DNA of 11,150 nucleotides from CBFIJI01 sp965662885 (GCA_965662885.1 CBFIJI010000068.1:1-11150), one strand, 5' to 3'; shown: positions 1 through 7,400, numbered from the stretch's first letter. Made by a program: numbers and translations. Notes: generated by a model not told the origin, from the sequence alone.

Positions 1-195
1 GACGTTTTTAGTGATTATGATGAAGAAAGGGTGTATCCGAGTGATATCAAAAAGATCATTCAATGGTACAATATACTTTTAAAGAAAAATTTATTGGTGT
101 TTTCGGAGGCTTCAGCGGAAGAACCCACTGAAAAAGAGGATACGCCAAATGAGACTACTGAATCACCTTCTGAGGAAAATCTTGCTGCAGAATGA
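1..195 (+). CDS. C-terminal part of a DUF5606-like protein (5' end outside window)
   Basis: An open frame enters from the left edge and gives 64 residues before a TGA stop at 193-195. The first 35 or so residues include DYDEERVYPSDIKK and IIQWYNILLKKN, which I recognise as resembling the conserved C-terminal part of the small Bacteroidota family DUF5606, whose function is unknown. The last 26 residues are a low-complexity tail rich in Glu, Ser, Thr and Pro, probably disordered. The stop overlaps the mazG start in an ATGA at 192-195, so the two genes are probably co-transcribed and translationally coupled. The reading frame is clear. The family name is from memory of related proteins and is less certain, because only the C-terminal part is visible. 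Confidence 0.7.
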   Translation, partial: DVFSDYDEERVYPSDIKKIIQWYNILLKKNLLVFSEASAEEPTEKEDTPNETTESPSEENLAAE

Positions 196-1007
196 ATTCA
201 AAGCAAGCCCAGCTCGAAGCTTTTGGTCGTTTGTTGTACATCATGGATGAGCTCCGTGAAAAATGCCCTTGGGATCAAAAGCAAACTTTTGAAACTTTGC
301 ATCATTTGACTATTGAGGAAACCTATGAACTTGGAGATGCCATTCTGAATAATGATTTAAATGAAATCAAAAAGGAATTGGGGGACTTGTTGTTACATAT
401 TGTGTTTTATGCCAAAATAGGAAGTGAAAAAAAGGCTTTTGATATTGGTGATGTTGCAGAGGAGATTGCGGAGAAATTAATTTATAGACATCCACACATT
501 TATGGTGATGTTTCCGTTCAAAATGAAGAGGAAGTCAAACAGAATTGGGAAGCCCTTAAGCTAAAAGAAGGTAAGAAAAGTGTTTTGGAGGGAGTGCCTA
601 AAGGCCTGCCCGCTTTAGTAAAAGCCCAACGAATTCAAGACAAAGCAAAAGGGGTAGGCTTTGATTGGAAAAGCAGTGCAGCGGTTTTGGATAAATTTAA
701 GGAAGAGCTATCGGAATTGGATCAAGAAATCAACGGGGGTGGTGAACCAAAAAGTATCGAATCTGAATTTGGCGATGTTTTCTTTTCTCTAATCAATTAC
801 GCCCGATTTGTAGGTGTTAATCCAGAGACGGCTCTGGAGCGTACAAATAAAAAATTCATTCAACGTTTTCAGTATATTGAACAACAAGCAGCCGCTCAAA
901 AAAAATCAATTGAGAACTTAGATATTAATGAAATGGAGGCCTTTTGGCAAGAAGCCAAAGACCATTATTCCTCTTCTGATACTTCGTCGGCTTCCGAAGA
1001 TAGTTGA
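192..1007 (+). CDS. mazG: MazG, nucleoside triphosphate pyrophosphohydrolase
   Basis: This 271-residue cytosolic enzyme should hydrolyse NTPs and dNTPs to the monophosphate and pyrophosphate, a housekeeping role; in E. coli, MazG is also linked to (p)ppGpp levels. It has the two-domain layout of E. coli MazG. The N-terminal domain shows CPWD at 25-28, the metal-binding EETYE at 42-46 and ELGD at 62-65, followed by RHPHIYGDV. The C-terminal domain begins near RIQDKAKGVGFDW at about 148 and carries its own acidic set, KEELSELDQE and ESEFGDVFFSLINYAR, then NKKFIQRFQYIE. The ATG at 192 is supported by family length and by the ATGA overlap with the upstream gene; no clear Shine-Dalgarno site precedes it. 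The last dozen residues are Ser/Asp/Glu-rich and are encoded in DNA that also encodes the end of the opposing DUF349 gene. Confidence 0.95.
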   Translation: MNSKQAQLEAFGRLLYIMDELREKCPWDQKQTFETLHHLTIEETYELGDAILNNDLNEIKKELGDLLLHIVFYAKIGSEKKAFDIGDVAEEIAEKLIYRHPHIYGDVSVQNEEEVKQNWEALKLKEGKKSVLEGVPKGLPALVKAQRIQDKAKGVGFDWKSSAAVLDKFKEELSELDQEINGGGEPKSIESEFGDVFFSLINYARFVGVNPETALERTNKKFIQRFQYIEQQAAAQKKSIENLDINEMEAFWQEAKDHYSSSDTSSASEDS

Positions 1008-3088
1008 GCTTGTTTTTTTATTGCATTATTTAACTGCTTTAAACGAATCATTCGACCATCTAAGAGCTCCATGTTTTTAATCAAGCGGTTAATCTTGGTT
1101 TGTACTTCTTTAAAGAGCGGATTGTCAGAACTGGAATTGCTGAAAAATTCTAAATTGTTTTCTAGCTGGTTAATTTCTCCTTTTATAGCACTAATTTTTG
1201 TTCGTAGTTGCTGAATTTCATCACGAATACTTTCAGGATCTCCATTTTTAAGAATCAGTTTACTTTCAAAAATATAGTTTTCGTGTTCTTTTTTGGCAAT
1301 AGCTGATTTCTTAACCCCTTCGACAACTGCTTTTAAGAATGCTGAATTCATTTTATCATTAAGTCCAGCGTTCATCATTCCAATACTTTGCAATTCTTCT
1401 GCTGTTTTTTTGATCAAGTCAACAAAGGCATCGAGTTCGCTTGGGAGTTTAACTGCTTTAAAGCTTTCAATGAATTTTAATTTTTCATTGTATACTTTTT
1501 CTTCCTCACCACTCATTTTTTGGTAGCCCGATTTGACCCGCTCAAAATATAAGTTATTCTTCCCTCGAAATTCATTCCACAGTTGATTGTCAATCTTTCT
1601 TGGAATAAAACCAATTTTTTTCCATTTGGATTGCAATCCTTTTACAGTGTTGGTTTGTGATTTCCAGTTGTCACTTTCTAGAATTTGATCCAGCTCGTTG
1701 ATGAGTGCTTTCTTCTGATCGATATTTACTTTGTGCTCTGACTTTTGTTTTTTATAAAAAACATTTTTTTCATGAGTAAAGGTTCTGCCCAGTTCTCGAA
1801 AACTTTTCCAACTAGCTTTACTTTCATTACTGGGTACATTCCCAATGTTTTTAAATGCTTCTCGGAGCTCATTAAAACGATTTAATGCCAGTTGCCAATC
1901 TTTGTGATTGTTGGGCATTTTATTGACAAAGGATTCCATTTCAGCAAGGATAGCTTTTTTCTTTTCTAGATTTTCACTAAAAATGACATCAATATTTTTC
2001 TGATATTCGTTCCTTTTTTGATGAATAATCTTGGTTGCTGCTTGAAAACGTTTCCAAAGATCTTCTCGATGTTGGGGGGCAACTGGACCTAAATCGTTTT
2101 TCCAAAGGCGGTGTAACGTATTTAAATCACGGTTAGCTTTCATCACATCTTGCAAGTCTATTAAAGCTTCCGCTTGCTCAATGATTTTTAATTTTTCTTC
2201 ATAATTGTGTTTGAAGTCTAAATCACGAAGATCCCGATTTAAGTGTAGGAAATCATAAAAACGTTCTACATGATGCTTGTAGGTTTGCCACAGATTTTGA
2301 TTTTCTGCACGAGGTACAGACCCTGAATTGTGCCAACTTTCCTGTAAGGCTCGAAAGCGTTTGTATATGGTATTAATGTTTTCATCGACGCTTATCAATT
2401 GCTTGATTTCTTCAATGATATTTTGTCTTTTTTCAAGGTTGGCTTTTTGTGTGGCCTCTAAGTCCTTGTAATGTTTTCTTTTTCGTTGACGGTATTCATA
2501 GGATAAATGGTCAAACTGCTCTTTGTATTTGGGTTTGAATGTAAAGTCAATCTCATTTCCACCTTCTTCTAAAAAAGTGGCCTTAACCCGATTCATTTCT
2601 TCCTGATATTTTTCTTCAAAAAGATCTTTAGTAAACATTATCTCATTGTTTCTGAACATCCAGTCTGACTGTTCACTGATCATTCTAAAGGTTTCCAATA
2701 ATTCTTCTGGACCTAACTTAGCTAGTTTATCTTTATCGAAATCTTGGCCGGATTTTTTATCCTCTTTGGGCTTTGTTTTAGCTTCATCTTCCCCTTTTTC
2801 TTCAGAAATAGATTCTTTAGATTGCTCCTCAACTACCTCTTCGACTTCCGTGGACTCATTTGAAATGTTTTCCTCTTTTTCCGATGCACTTTCAGCGAGT
2901 GGTTCCTTTGTAGGTTCTTCTAATTGTGTAGCATTTTCTCCGACGTCTTCCGTAGCTGTTTCGTTTTTTGAAACTTCTTCCTTTGAGTCGGCTTGCTTTT
3001 GGTTGTCTGCACCTTCAGTTAAAGAAGGATCTTGGTCAGATGCTCCTTTAAAATTCCCTTCTGAAGGATCGATGGTAGGGTTTTCCAT
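965..3088 (-). CDS. DUF349 multi-repeat protein with acidic N-terminal tail
   Basis: This 707-residue protein has no signal peptide or membrane segment. Residues 1-115 are a low-complexity tail rich in Glu, Ser and Thr. Then come DUF349-type helical repeats, each with a pattern like LQSxWKxIGxVPRxxxxxLWxxF: about 216-284 (LQESWHNSGSVPR), 298-360 (LHRLWKNDLGPVAP), 374-446 (LREAFKNIGNVPS) and 456-520 (LQSKWKKIGFIPR). A fifth, degenerate copy lies near 534-600 (AEELQSIGMMNAG) and has lost the Trp and Pro-Arg. Residues 605-695 look like a coiled coil with LENNLEFF in its middle, followed by an acidic end. Large DUF349 proteins of this plan occur in Bacteroidota and have no established function; scaffold or nucleic-acid roles would be guesses. 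It is last in the minus-strand run, 75 nt after aroE, with its own likely promoter. Its 3' end overlaps mazG by 43 nt on the other strand. Confidence 0.9.
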   Translation of the reverse strand: MENPTIDPSEGNFKGASDQDPSLTEGADNQKQADSKEEVSKNETATEDVGENATQLEEPTKEPLAESASEKEENISNESTEVEEVVEEQSKESISEEKGEDEAKTKPKEDKKSGQDFDKDKLAKLGPEELLETFRMISEQSDWMFRNNEIMFTKDLFEEKYQEEMNRVKATFLEEGGNEIDFTFKPKYKEQFDHLSYEYRQRKRKHYKDLEATQKANLEKRQNIIEEIKQLISVDENINTIYKRFRALQESWHNSGSVPRAENQNLWQTYKHHVERFYDFLHLNRDLRDLDFKHNYEEKLKIIEQAEALIDLQDVMKANRDLNTLHRLWKNDLGPVAPQHREDLWKRFQAATKIIHQKRNEYQKNIDVIFSENLEKKKAILAEMESFVNKMPNNHKDWQLALNRFNELREAFKNIGNVPSNESKASWKSFRELGRTFTHEKNVFYKKQKSEHKVNIDQKKALINELDQILESDNWKSQTNTVKGLQSKWKKIGFIPRKIDNQLWNEFRGKNNLYFERVKSGYQKMSGEEEKVYNEKLKFIESFKAVKLPSELDAFVDLIKKTAEELQSIGMMNAGLNDKMNSAFLKAVVEGVKKSAIAKKEHENYIFESKLILKNGDPESIRDEIQQLRTKISAIKGEINQLENNLEFFSNSSSDNPLFKEVQTKINRLIKNMELLDGRMIRLKQLNNAIKKQAQLSSEADEVSEEE
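981..1019 (+). terminator. Weak candidate terminator at the end of mazG
   Basis: A short imperfect hairpin (TCGG at 987-990, loop CTT, CCGA at 994-997, extended by two more pairs across one mismatch) lies inside the last codons of mazG. A run of seven T follows at 1012-1018. The stem ends about 11 nt before the T run, which is too far for a standard intrinsic terminator, so this is a low-confidence call. I see no better terminator between the two convergent genes. Confidence 0.15.
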
Positions 3089-3154
3089 AACGTTATAAAA
3101 CTAAAATTTATAAATTAATAATACACTTTTTTTAGTACAATAAAAAATACTTAA

Positions 3155-3185
3155 CAAATTTACTCAATGATTCCAGAGTTCCCAA
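3155..3185 (-). promoter_or_regulatory. Bacteroidota-type promoter for the DUF349 gene
   Basis: Reading the minus strand, TTG (complement of 3183-3185) is followed after 20 nt by TAAATTTG (complement of 3155-3162). This is an exact match to the flavobacterial consensus of TTG, a 17-23 nt spacer and TAnnTTTG. The -7 box starts one base after the aroE stop codon and the -33 element lies within the last codons of aroE. Transcription would start a few bases downstream, giving a leader of roughly 60 nt before the DUF349 ATG at 3088. The leader is very AT-rich with no visible Shine-Dalgarno site. Such boxes arise by chance in AT-rich DNA, so the support is the correct spacing plus the intergenic position. 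Confidence 0.5.
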
Positions 3186-3913
3186 GCTTTTTCTGCTTGG
3201 TAAACAAGCATATTATAGCCATTTTGAACTTTAGCGCCATTTTCCAATCCTTTTTTAAGAAATAAGGTCTGTTCTGGATTGTATATCAGGTCAAAGAGAA
3301 AATGAGAGGATGAAAGATGTTCATAGGGGATAGGGGGGCAATTTTTTATGTTTGGGAAAGTACCTAATGGGGTGGTGTTTATGATTAAATGGTAGTTTTC
3401 GATTGTTTTTTTATCGAGTTCCTCATAGGAAACTTGATCTTTTCCAGCACTTCGAGAAACAATTTTAAAATTACAATTGTTTTTTTCTAAGATATAAGCC
3501 ACGGCAGAAGCTGCGCCACCACTTCCTAAAATGAGTGCGTTTTCAGGTATTTTTTTTAGTCTTTCTTTTAATGATTTTTCAAAACCAAAAACATCTGTAT
3601 TGTGTCCGGTAGTTTTTCCTGTTTTGTCCCAACATATGGTGTTCACTGCACCAACAGCTTTGGCTTGTGGAGAAAGCTGATCTAAATAAGGAATTACTGT
3701 TTTTTTGTAGGGAATGGTGACGTTTATACCTGCTAAATCTTTTCTATTAAGCAATTCGGGTAGTTCACTTTTTTCCTGAAGATCAAAGTTGTCATACCGA
3801 CAGTGGGTATGTCCTTCTTTTTTAAATTTCGAAGCAAAGTAACCCCTAGAAAAAGAGTAATCTATATTTTTCCCAAGCAATCCGTATTGCTTATTTTTTT
3901 GATCTTTTTCCAT
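3164..3913 (-). CDS. aroE: Shikimate dehydrogenase (NADP+)
   Basis: AroE reduces 3-dehydroshikimate to shikimate with NADPH in the cytosolic pathway to chorismate and the aromatic amino acids. At 249 residues it is slightly shorter than E. coli AroE. Visible hallmarks are the substrate-binding SFS at 20-22, NVTIPYK at 64-70 with the catalytic lysine at K70, GAVNT at 88-92, the catalytic Asp in NTD at 105-107, the dinucleotide-binding GSGGAA at 128-133, SRS at 151-153 where NADP enzymes usually have NRT, NTTPLG at 177-182, DLIYNPEQT at 206-214 and the late NGYNMLVYQA with Q237. The ATG at 3911-3913 lies inside the upstream DUF368 gene (23-nt overlap), with a weak GGAAA a few bases before it, suggesting coupled translation. 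No key residue appears to be missing. Confidence 0.95.
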   Translation of the reverse strand: MEKDQKNKQYGLLGKNIDYSFSRGYFASKFKKEGHTHCRYDNFDLQEKSELPELLNRKDLAGINVTIPYKKTVIPYLDQLSPQAKAVGAVNTICWDKTGKTTGHNTDVFGFEKSLKERLKKIPENALILGSGGAASAVAYILEKNNCNFKIVSRSAGKDQVSYEELDKKTIENYHLIINTTPLGTFPNIKNCPPIPYEHLSSSHFLFDLIYNPEQTLFLKKGLENGAKVQNGYNMLVYQAEKAWELWNH

Positions 3914-4913
3914 AAGTTTCCAAAAGTATAATAATTCCTGCTCCTAAAAGTATATACCCAATAATTATCCAATTTTGAGTGGTCTTTATGTCTGGCAAGT
4001 AATAGAAATAATGATATATTTCAGGATTACCAACCTCATTTAATATGAACTCTCCTGAAGGATTGGAAGGATAGTTTATTTTCTTCCAAGGCCAAACTAT
4101 TCTAGCAGAACCAGCGATAAAGCCAATAATGGTTGCAATACTCGTTTGATGGTATTTTTTTAAAAAATAACTGAGAATATTGGAGAAAAGGATGAGTCCC
4201 ACAATGGATCCTAAAGTAAAAATCACAAGGATTTTGAGGAGTTTCATTTGTTCGATATCCGTTAAAAAGGAGAAGTCTGAAAGAATGATTTTTTTGAGAA
4301 TCTCCAATAAATTGTTTACGGAATCAACCAATAGTAAATTATAGTTTCCAAGAACAAGCAATAAAAAGGAGCCAGAGAGCCCAGGAAGGGTCATTCCTGA
4401 AACACTAATGATACCACAGAAAAAGACAAATAGTAAGGTGTCATTTTCAGCAATTGGCTTTGCTGTTGATATAATTACACCGACTATAAGTCCCAAAAGA
4501 CTTACAGTTAATGTTTTCCGATTCCATTGTTTTACTTGATTCGTAATATAAAACAGAGAGGCAATAATCATTCCTAGGAAGAGCCCCCACACTTGTTTTT
4601 CGTGATGGGTGAGCCAAATGTCGAGCAGTAAGGAAACACTAAAATAACTGATGATAGTCCCGCTAAATAAAAAAAATAAAAACGAACCATTGATATAATT
4701 CCAAAAACTTTTAAAGCGACCGCTAATTAATAGTTTGACCGCTTTTCCATTAAAGTGTTTGAGTGCATGAATAAGTTCCTCATAAAAACCCGCTACAAAG
4801 GCGACAATACCCCCTGATACCCCAGGTACTTTGTTTGCTGCGCCCATAGCAATCCCCTTTAAGATCAAAAAAACATTGTCTTTTAGTTTTCTTTTTGAGG
4901 AATTATTGGTCAT
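3891..4913 (-). CDS. DUF368 (PopT-family) polyprenyl-phosphate transporter, second copy
   Basis: This is a 340-residue multi-pass inner-membrane protein. DUF368 (PopT) proteins are reported transporters of undecaprenyl phosphate, returning the lipid carrier across the membrane for reuse in cell-wall and surface-glycan synthesis. The family's internal duplication is clear: VPGVSGG at 29-35 with a following GFYEEL, and LPGLSG at 176-181 with a following LGNYNLL. A WPWK motif is at 274-277. It differs from its neighbour at the first motif, reading ANKVPGVSGGIVAF where the other copy reads ADLVPGVSGGTIAL, and it has a longer segment between WPWK and the last membrane helix. The ATG overlaps the upstream DUF368 stop in an ATGA at 4910-4913, and its 3' end overlaps aroE. 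The exact lipid substrate and any division of labour with the other copy are unknown. Confidence 0.9.
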   Translation of the reverse strand: MTNNSSKRKLKDNVFLILKGIAMGAANKVPGVSGGIVAFVAGFYEELIHALKHFNGKAVKLLISGRFKSFWNYINGSFLFFLFSGTIISYFSVSLLLDIWLTHHEKQVWGLFLGMIIASLFYITNQVKQWNRKTLTVSLLGLIVGVIISTAKPIAENDTLLFVFFCGIISVSGMTLPGLSGSFLLLVLGNYNLLLVDSVNNLLEILKKIILSDFSFLTDIEQMKLLKILVIFTLGSIVGLILFSNILSYFLKKYHQTSIATIIGFIAGSARIVWPWKKINYPSNPSGEFILNEVGNPEIYHYFYYLPDIKTTQNWIIIGYILLGAGIIILLETYGKRSKK

Positions 4914-5857
4914 TTTTTTTGGGGTTTAATTTTTTCAAGAGTTAGAAGTAAGACAAGACCGATAACAACGAATAGTAATGCTTTCCCCATTTCAGGTGTT
5001 CCCTCAAATTGGTTAGGTAAAACAGCCAATGTTTGTTCCTCAGCAGTTTCTTTTAAGGAAGGAATTTTATTTTGCCAAGGCCATATTTTGTGGAGTGCTC
5101 CAATCATTAATCCAATTAATGTGGCCATGGTACTGCGGGGATATTTTTTAAACAACCAACTTAAAAAACCTGCAAAAATTCTCAATCCAAAAAGAATCCC
5201 TAGTCCAAAAACGAGTAATTTACTGTAGGTTGCTATAAAAATGGTTTGATCAAAATTAGTAAGGACCTCAATGGCTTGACGAATTGTTGCTAAAATAGAT
5301 TCATAAACTCCGAGAATAAGAAGAATATAGGCTCCAGAAAGTCCAGGCAGGATCATCGCAGAAATTCCGATAAACCCAGAAAAGAACAAATAAACATAGC
5401 CCGAGTCAGAAGTAGTTCCAGTAAGCTTGGACAGGAGAAAGGAGGTTATTGCTCCCGCCAAAATAAAAAGGAAGCTAACTGCTTTAAAAGGACGTATGCT
5501 TTGTGCGATTAAAAGGATACTTGCTATGAGTAGTCCAAAGAAAAAAGACCACAAGGCGATGGGTTCATTGGTAATCAACCATTCTAAAAGAAAGGAGAAG
5601 CAAAGAATACTGGTTATGATTCCTCCAAAAATGGCTGCTAAAAAAGGACCATTTACTGCTTTAAAAAAAAAGACGAATCCTTCTGTTCTGATTTTTTTAA
5701 TATTTTCAAGCGTAAATTGATTGATGCTTGATAGGAGTTCCTGGTAAATTCCAGTGATCAATGCAATGGTTCCTCCCGACACTCCTGGAACAAGATCGGC
5801 AATTCCCATTGCCATTCCCTTTAAGAAGGTCAATAGATACTTAATGTTTAATTTCAC
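4910..5857 (-). CDS. DUF368 (PopT-family) polyprenyl-phosphate transporter, first copy
   Basis: This is a 315-residue multi-pass membrane protein of the same family as the gene that follows it. It has the standard first motif ADLVPGVSGGTIALITGIYQ at 20-39, the second-half counterpart LPGLSGAYILLILGVYESIL at 170-189, and WPW at 259-261. The two halves align along much of their length, as expected for an internal duplication. The start is a GTG at 5855-5857: an in-frame TAA lies two codons upstream, and the next in-frame ATG, at residue 15, would cut into the first hydrophobic helix. No Shine-Dalgarno site is seen. It lies 59 nt after the TPR gene, behind a likely promoter, and is coupled to the second DUF368 gene by a 4-nt overlap, so the pair is probably made together. 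Confidence 0.9.
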   Translation of the reverse strand: MKLNIKYLLTFLKGMAMGIADLVPGVSGGTIALITGIYQELLSSINQFTLENIKKIRTEGFVFFFKAVNGPFLAAIFGGIITSILCFSFLLEWLITNEPIALWSFFFGLLIASILLIAQSIRPFKAVSFLFILAGAITSFLLSKLTGTTSDSGYVYLFFSGFIGISAMILPGLSGAYILLILGVYESILATIRQAIEVLTNFDQTIFIATYSKLLVFGLGILFGLRIFAGFLSWLFKKYPRSTMATLIGLMIGALHKIWPWQNKIPSLKETAEEQTLAVLPNQFEGTPEMGKALLFVVIGLVLLLTLEKIKPQKK

Positions 5858-5872
5858 GCTTTACAATTTTTT

Positions 5873-5905
5873 CAAAATTAGTGAAAGCAATTCACACGTT
5901 TTGAA
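5873..5905 (-). promoter_or_regulatory. Bacteroidota-type promoter for the DUF368 pair
   Basis: On the minus strand the gap holds TAATTTTG (complement of 5873-5880), an exact TAnnTTTG -7 box. Upstream, after a 22-nt spacer, a T run ends in TTC (complement of 5903-5905) where the -33 element should read TTG, so that part is imperfect. The box lies 15 nt before the GTG start of the first DUF368 gene, implying a leader of only about 10 nt. If real, it lets the DUF368 genes and aroE be expressed independently of the upstream genes. Confidence 0.4.
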
Positions 5906-5912
5906 AAAAACG
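5881..5912. repeat. Two small adjacent hairpins after the TPR gene
   Basis: GTGAA at 5881-5885 pairs with TTCAC at 5891-5895 around a 5-nt loop. CGTTTT at 5897-5902 pairs perfectly with AAAACG at 5907-5912 around a 4-nt loop. Both lie between the TPR stop and the DUF368 promoter candidate. Neither is GC-rich and neither is followed by a proper T run on the minus strand, so at best they are a weak terminator for the TPR transcript. They overlap the predicted promoter spacer and -33 region. Confidence 0.3.
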
Positions 5913-5916
5913 ACAC

Positions 5917-7296
5917 CTAATTATTAAGTAATTTTGAAATTAGTCGTGTTTGTTTAAATTCAGGGAAAAGTTGGATAATCTTTGGACTGATTTCGCTCTT
6001 TTTTTTGGCATTTTGGAAATAATAGTTGGCTTCCTTGATTTGGTTTAGTCGGTGGTGACAACCAGCAATTCTGAAGTCCAATTCAGCTTCATCTGGAAAA
6101 AAACTTTTGGCCTTATTGGCGACTTCTAAAGCTTTGCTAAAATCTTCCATTCCAATCCATCCATCAATGCAAGACACCCATGTTGTCCAACCAAAATCTC
6201 CTAAATCCAACATGTTTTGATAGGCAAGGATGACTTCATCAGGGAGCTTTAAAAAATGGTGAATGGTCGCACTTTTTTTCCATAAGTCAATAGAATCACC
6301 GTTGGCCTTAAGTGCTTTCCGGACATAATATTGCGCTTTTTGATAGTTTTCTTTTTGAATATGTATGTCAACAAGACCGATCCACCCACGTTCGCTATTG
6401 GGTTCTAAATGAACAGCTTCCAGAAAAAATTCTACAGCTAACTGTTCATTTCCTAATTTTTGATGACAAAAACCAATACGTTGATAAATAAAAGCACTAG
6501 GTTCGTTGGTTTTGATGGCCCCTTCGTAATTATTAATAGCTTCATTGATGCGCCCTTCTTTTTCTAGTAATTTACCTTTTTCAACATATGCTCCTGTAAA
6601 AGTATCGTCACTTATCAATGCAAAATCAAAGGCGGAAATGGCTTCTTTTGTTCTTCCCATTCGAGCGTAAACTCTCCCAAGTTGATGCCATCCAACCTCA
6701 CTGTAGGGGTCTCTTTCAATGATGGCATTTAAGGCTTCAATTGCCGCTTCGTTGTCTTTTAATTGTTCGAAACAGTAGATAAGGTTATACAGTGCGTGGT
6801 AATCTTCGTAGGAATCTTCATTGCATTTTTTAAAATAATACGCAGCCTTTTTAAAATTTTCTTGTAAAAGAAATTCCATTCCCAAAAGATTCCATACATC
6901 AAACGGATCATCTGTAATGGTTAAAGCAGTATTTAAATATTCTACGGCTTCTGGGTGGTTTCCTGTTTTTGAAGCAACGGTTGCTTTTTGAAGTAACACT
7001 TCTTCATTTTTAGGATCGACTTTACTGACGTGCTCCAAAAGGAGAGCAGCAGCTTCATACTTTTCGTCCATAATCAACAGTTCACTTTGTAACAAGAGTA
7101 ATTCAATATTACTAGGATGTTGTTCTAAACCTAATTGAAGGGCTTTTTTGGCTAATTGTACTTTACTGAAACTGAGGTAGTGAACAATGATATCTTCAAA
7201 TTCTAATGCGTCAAAAAAATAAACATCATTGGTTTTTAACATGGTTTCAAACCTGTTTAAGGCAGCATTTGGGTCATCAAAATTATCTTCTAACAT
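5917..7296 (-). CDS. TPR-repeat protein, probably cytosolic
   Basis: This 459-residue protein is built almost entirely of tetratricopeptide repeats from about residue 25 to 430. Examples of the 34-residue pattern are WNLLGMEFLLQENFKKAAYYF near 135, WHQLGRVYARMGRTKEAISAF near 203 and YQRIGFCHQKLGNEQLAVEFF near 271, each with the usual Gly or Ala at position 8 and Ala at position 20. There is no signal peptide or membrane segment, so it is probably a soluble scaffold that binds partner proteins; which partners is not shown. The ATG at 7294-7296 follows a 104-nt gap after the aminotransferase gene. That gap has no exact promoter box: the closest is TTACTTTG near its aminotransferase end, and an AAGG lies too far from the ATG to be a clear ribosome site. 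It could be a second unit or part of the upstream operon. Confidence 0.85.
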   Translation of the reverse strand: MLEDNFDDPNAALNRFETMLKTNDVYFFDALEFEDIIVHYLSFSKVQLAKKALQLGLEQHPSNIELLLLQSELLIMDEKYEAAALLLEHVSKVDPKNEEVLLQKATVASKTGNHPEAVEYLNTALTITDDPFDVWNLLGMEFLLQENFKKAAYYFKKCNEDSYEDYHALYNLIYCFEQLKDNEAAIEALNAIIERDPYSEVGWHQLGRVYARMGRTKEAISAFDFALISDDTFTGAYVEKGKLLEKEGRINEAINNYEGAIKTNEPSAFIYQRIGFCHQKLGNEQLAVEFFLEAVHLEPNSERGWIGLVDIHIQKENYQKAQYYVRKALKANGDSIDLWKKSATIHHFLKLPDEVILAYQNMLDLGDFGWTTWVSCIDGWIGMEDFSKALEVANKAKSFFPDEAELDFRIAGCHHRLNQIKEANYYFQNAKKKSEISPKIIQLFPEFKQTRLISKLLNN

Positions 7297-7400
7297 AAAG
7301 AAATATCTACCTTATAAAATTAAAAATTTCGTATGACGCAGGGGAGAGTGAGCGTGTTATTTTCAACAAAGTAATTAACATTCGATGAGGTTGATTAGGG

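Noticed and set aside
2646..3098. A 150-codon open frame on the plus strand, rich in Ser and Phe
   Set aside because: It is the antisense image of the Glu/Ser-rich N-terminal tail of the DUF349 protein (GAA read as TTC, and so on), has no family resemblance, and the minus-strand gene is clearly real.
1031..5667. Repeated string close to ACTGCTTTAAA at about 1031, 1450, 5478 and 5653
   Set aside because: All copies are inside coding sequence, three of them encoding Phe-Lys-Ala-Val with the same codons, and there is no regular spacing or conserved flank; this is codon coincidence rather than a regulatory repeat.
5427..5720. A Lys-rich 97-codon plus-strand frame inside the first DUF368 gene
   Set aside because: It lies entirely antisense to conserved membrane-protein coding sequence, with no recognisable protein features or promoter.
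7278..7285. Exact TAATTTTG -7 box on the minus strand at the start of the TPR gene
   Set aside because: It lies within the first codons of the TPR protein (Asp-Asn-Phe-Asp), downstream of the ATG, so it would not drive the full gene; such boxes are expected by chance in AT-rich DNA.
7297..7400. The 104-nt gap between the aminotransferase and TPR genes as a site for a small RNA, riboswitch or terminator
   Set aside because: I found only a 4-bp TGTT/AACA hairpin, no T run, no exact promoter box and no recognisable RNA motif; a short GC-richer patch near 7331-7354 shows no structure I can support.
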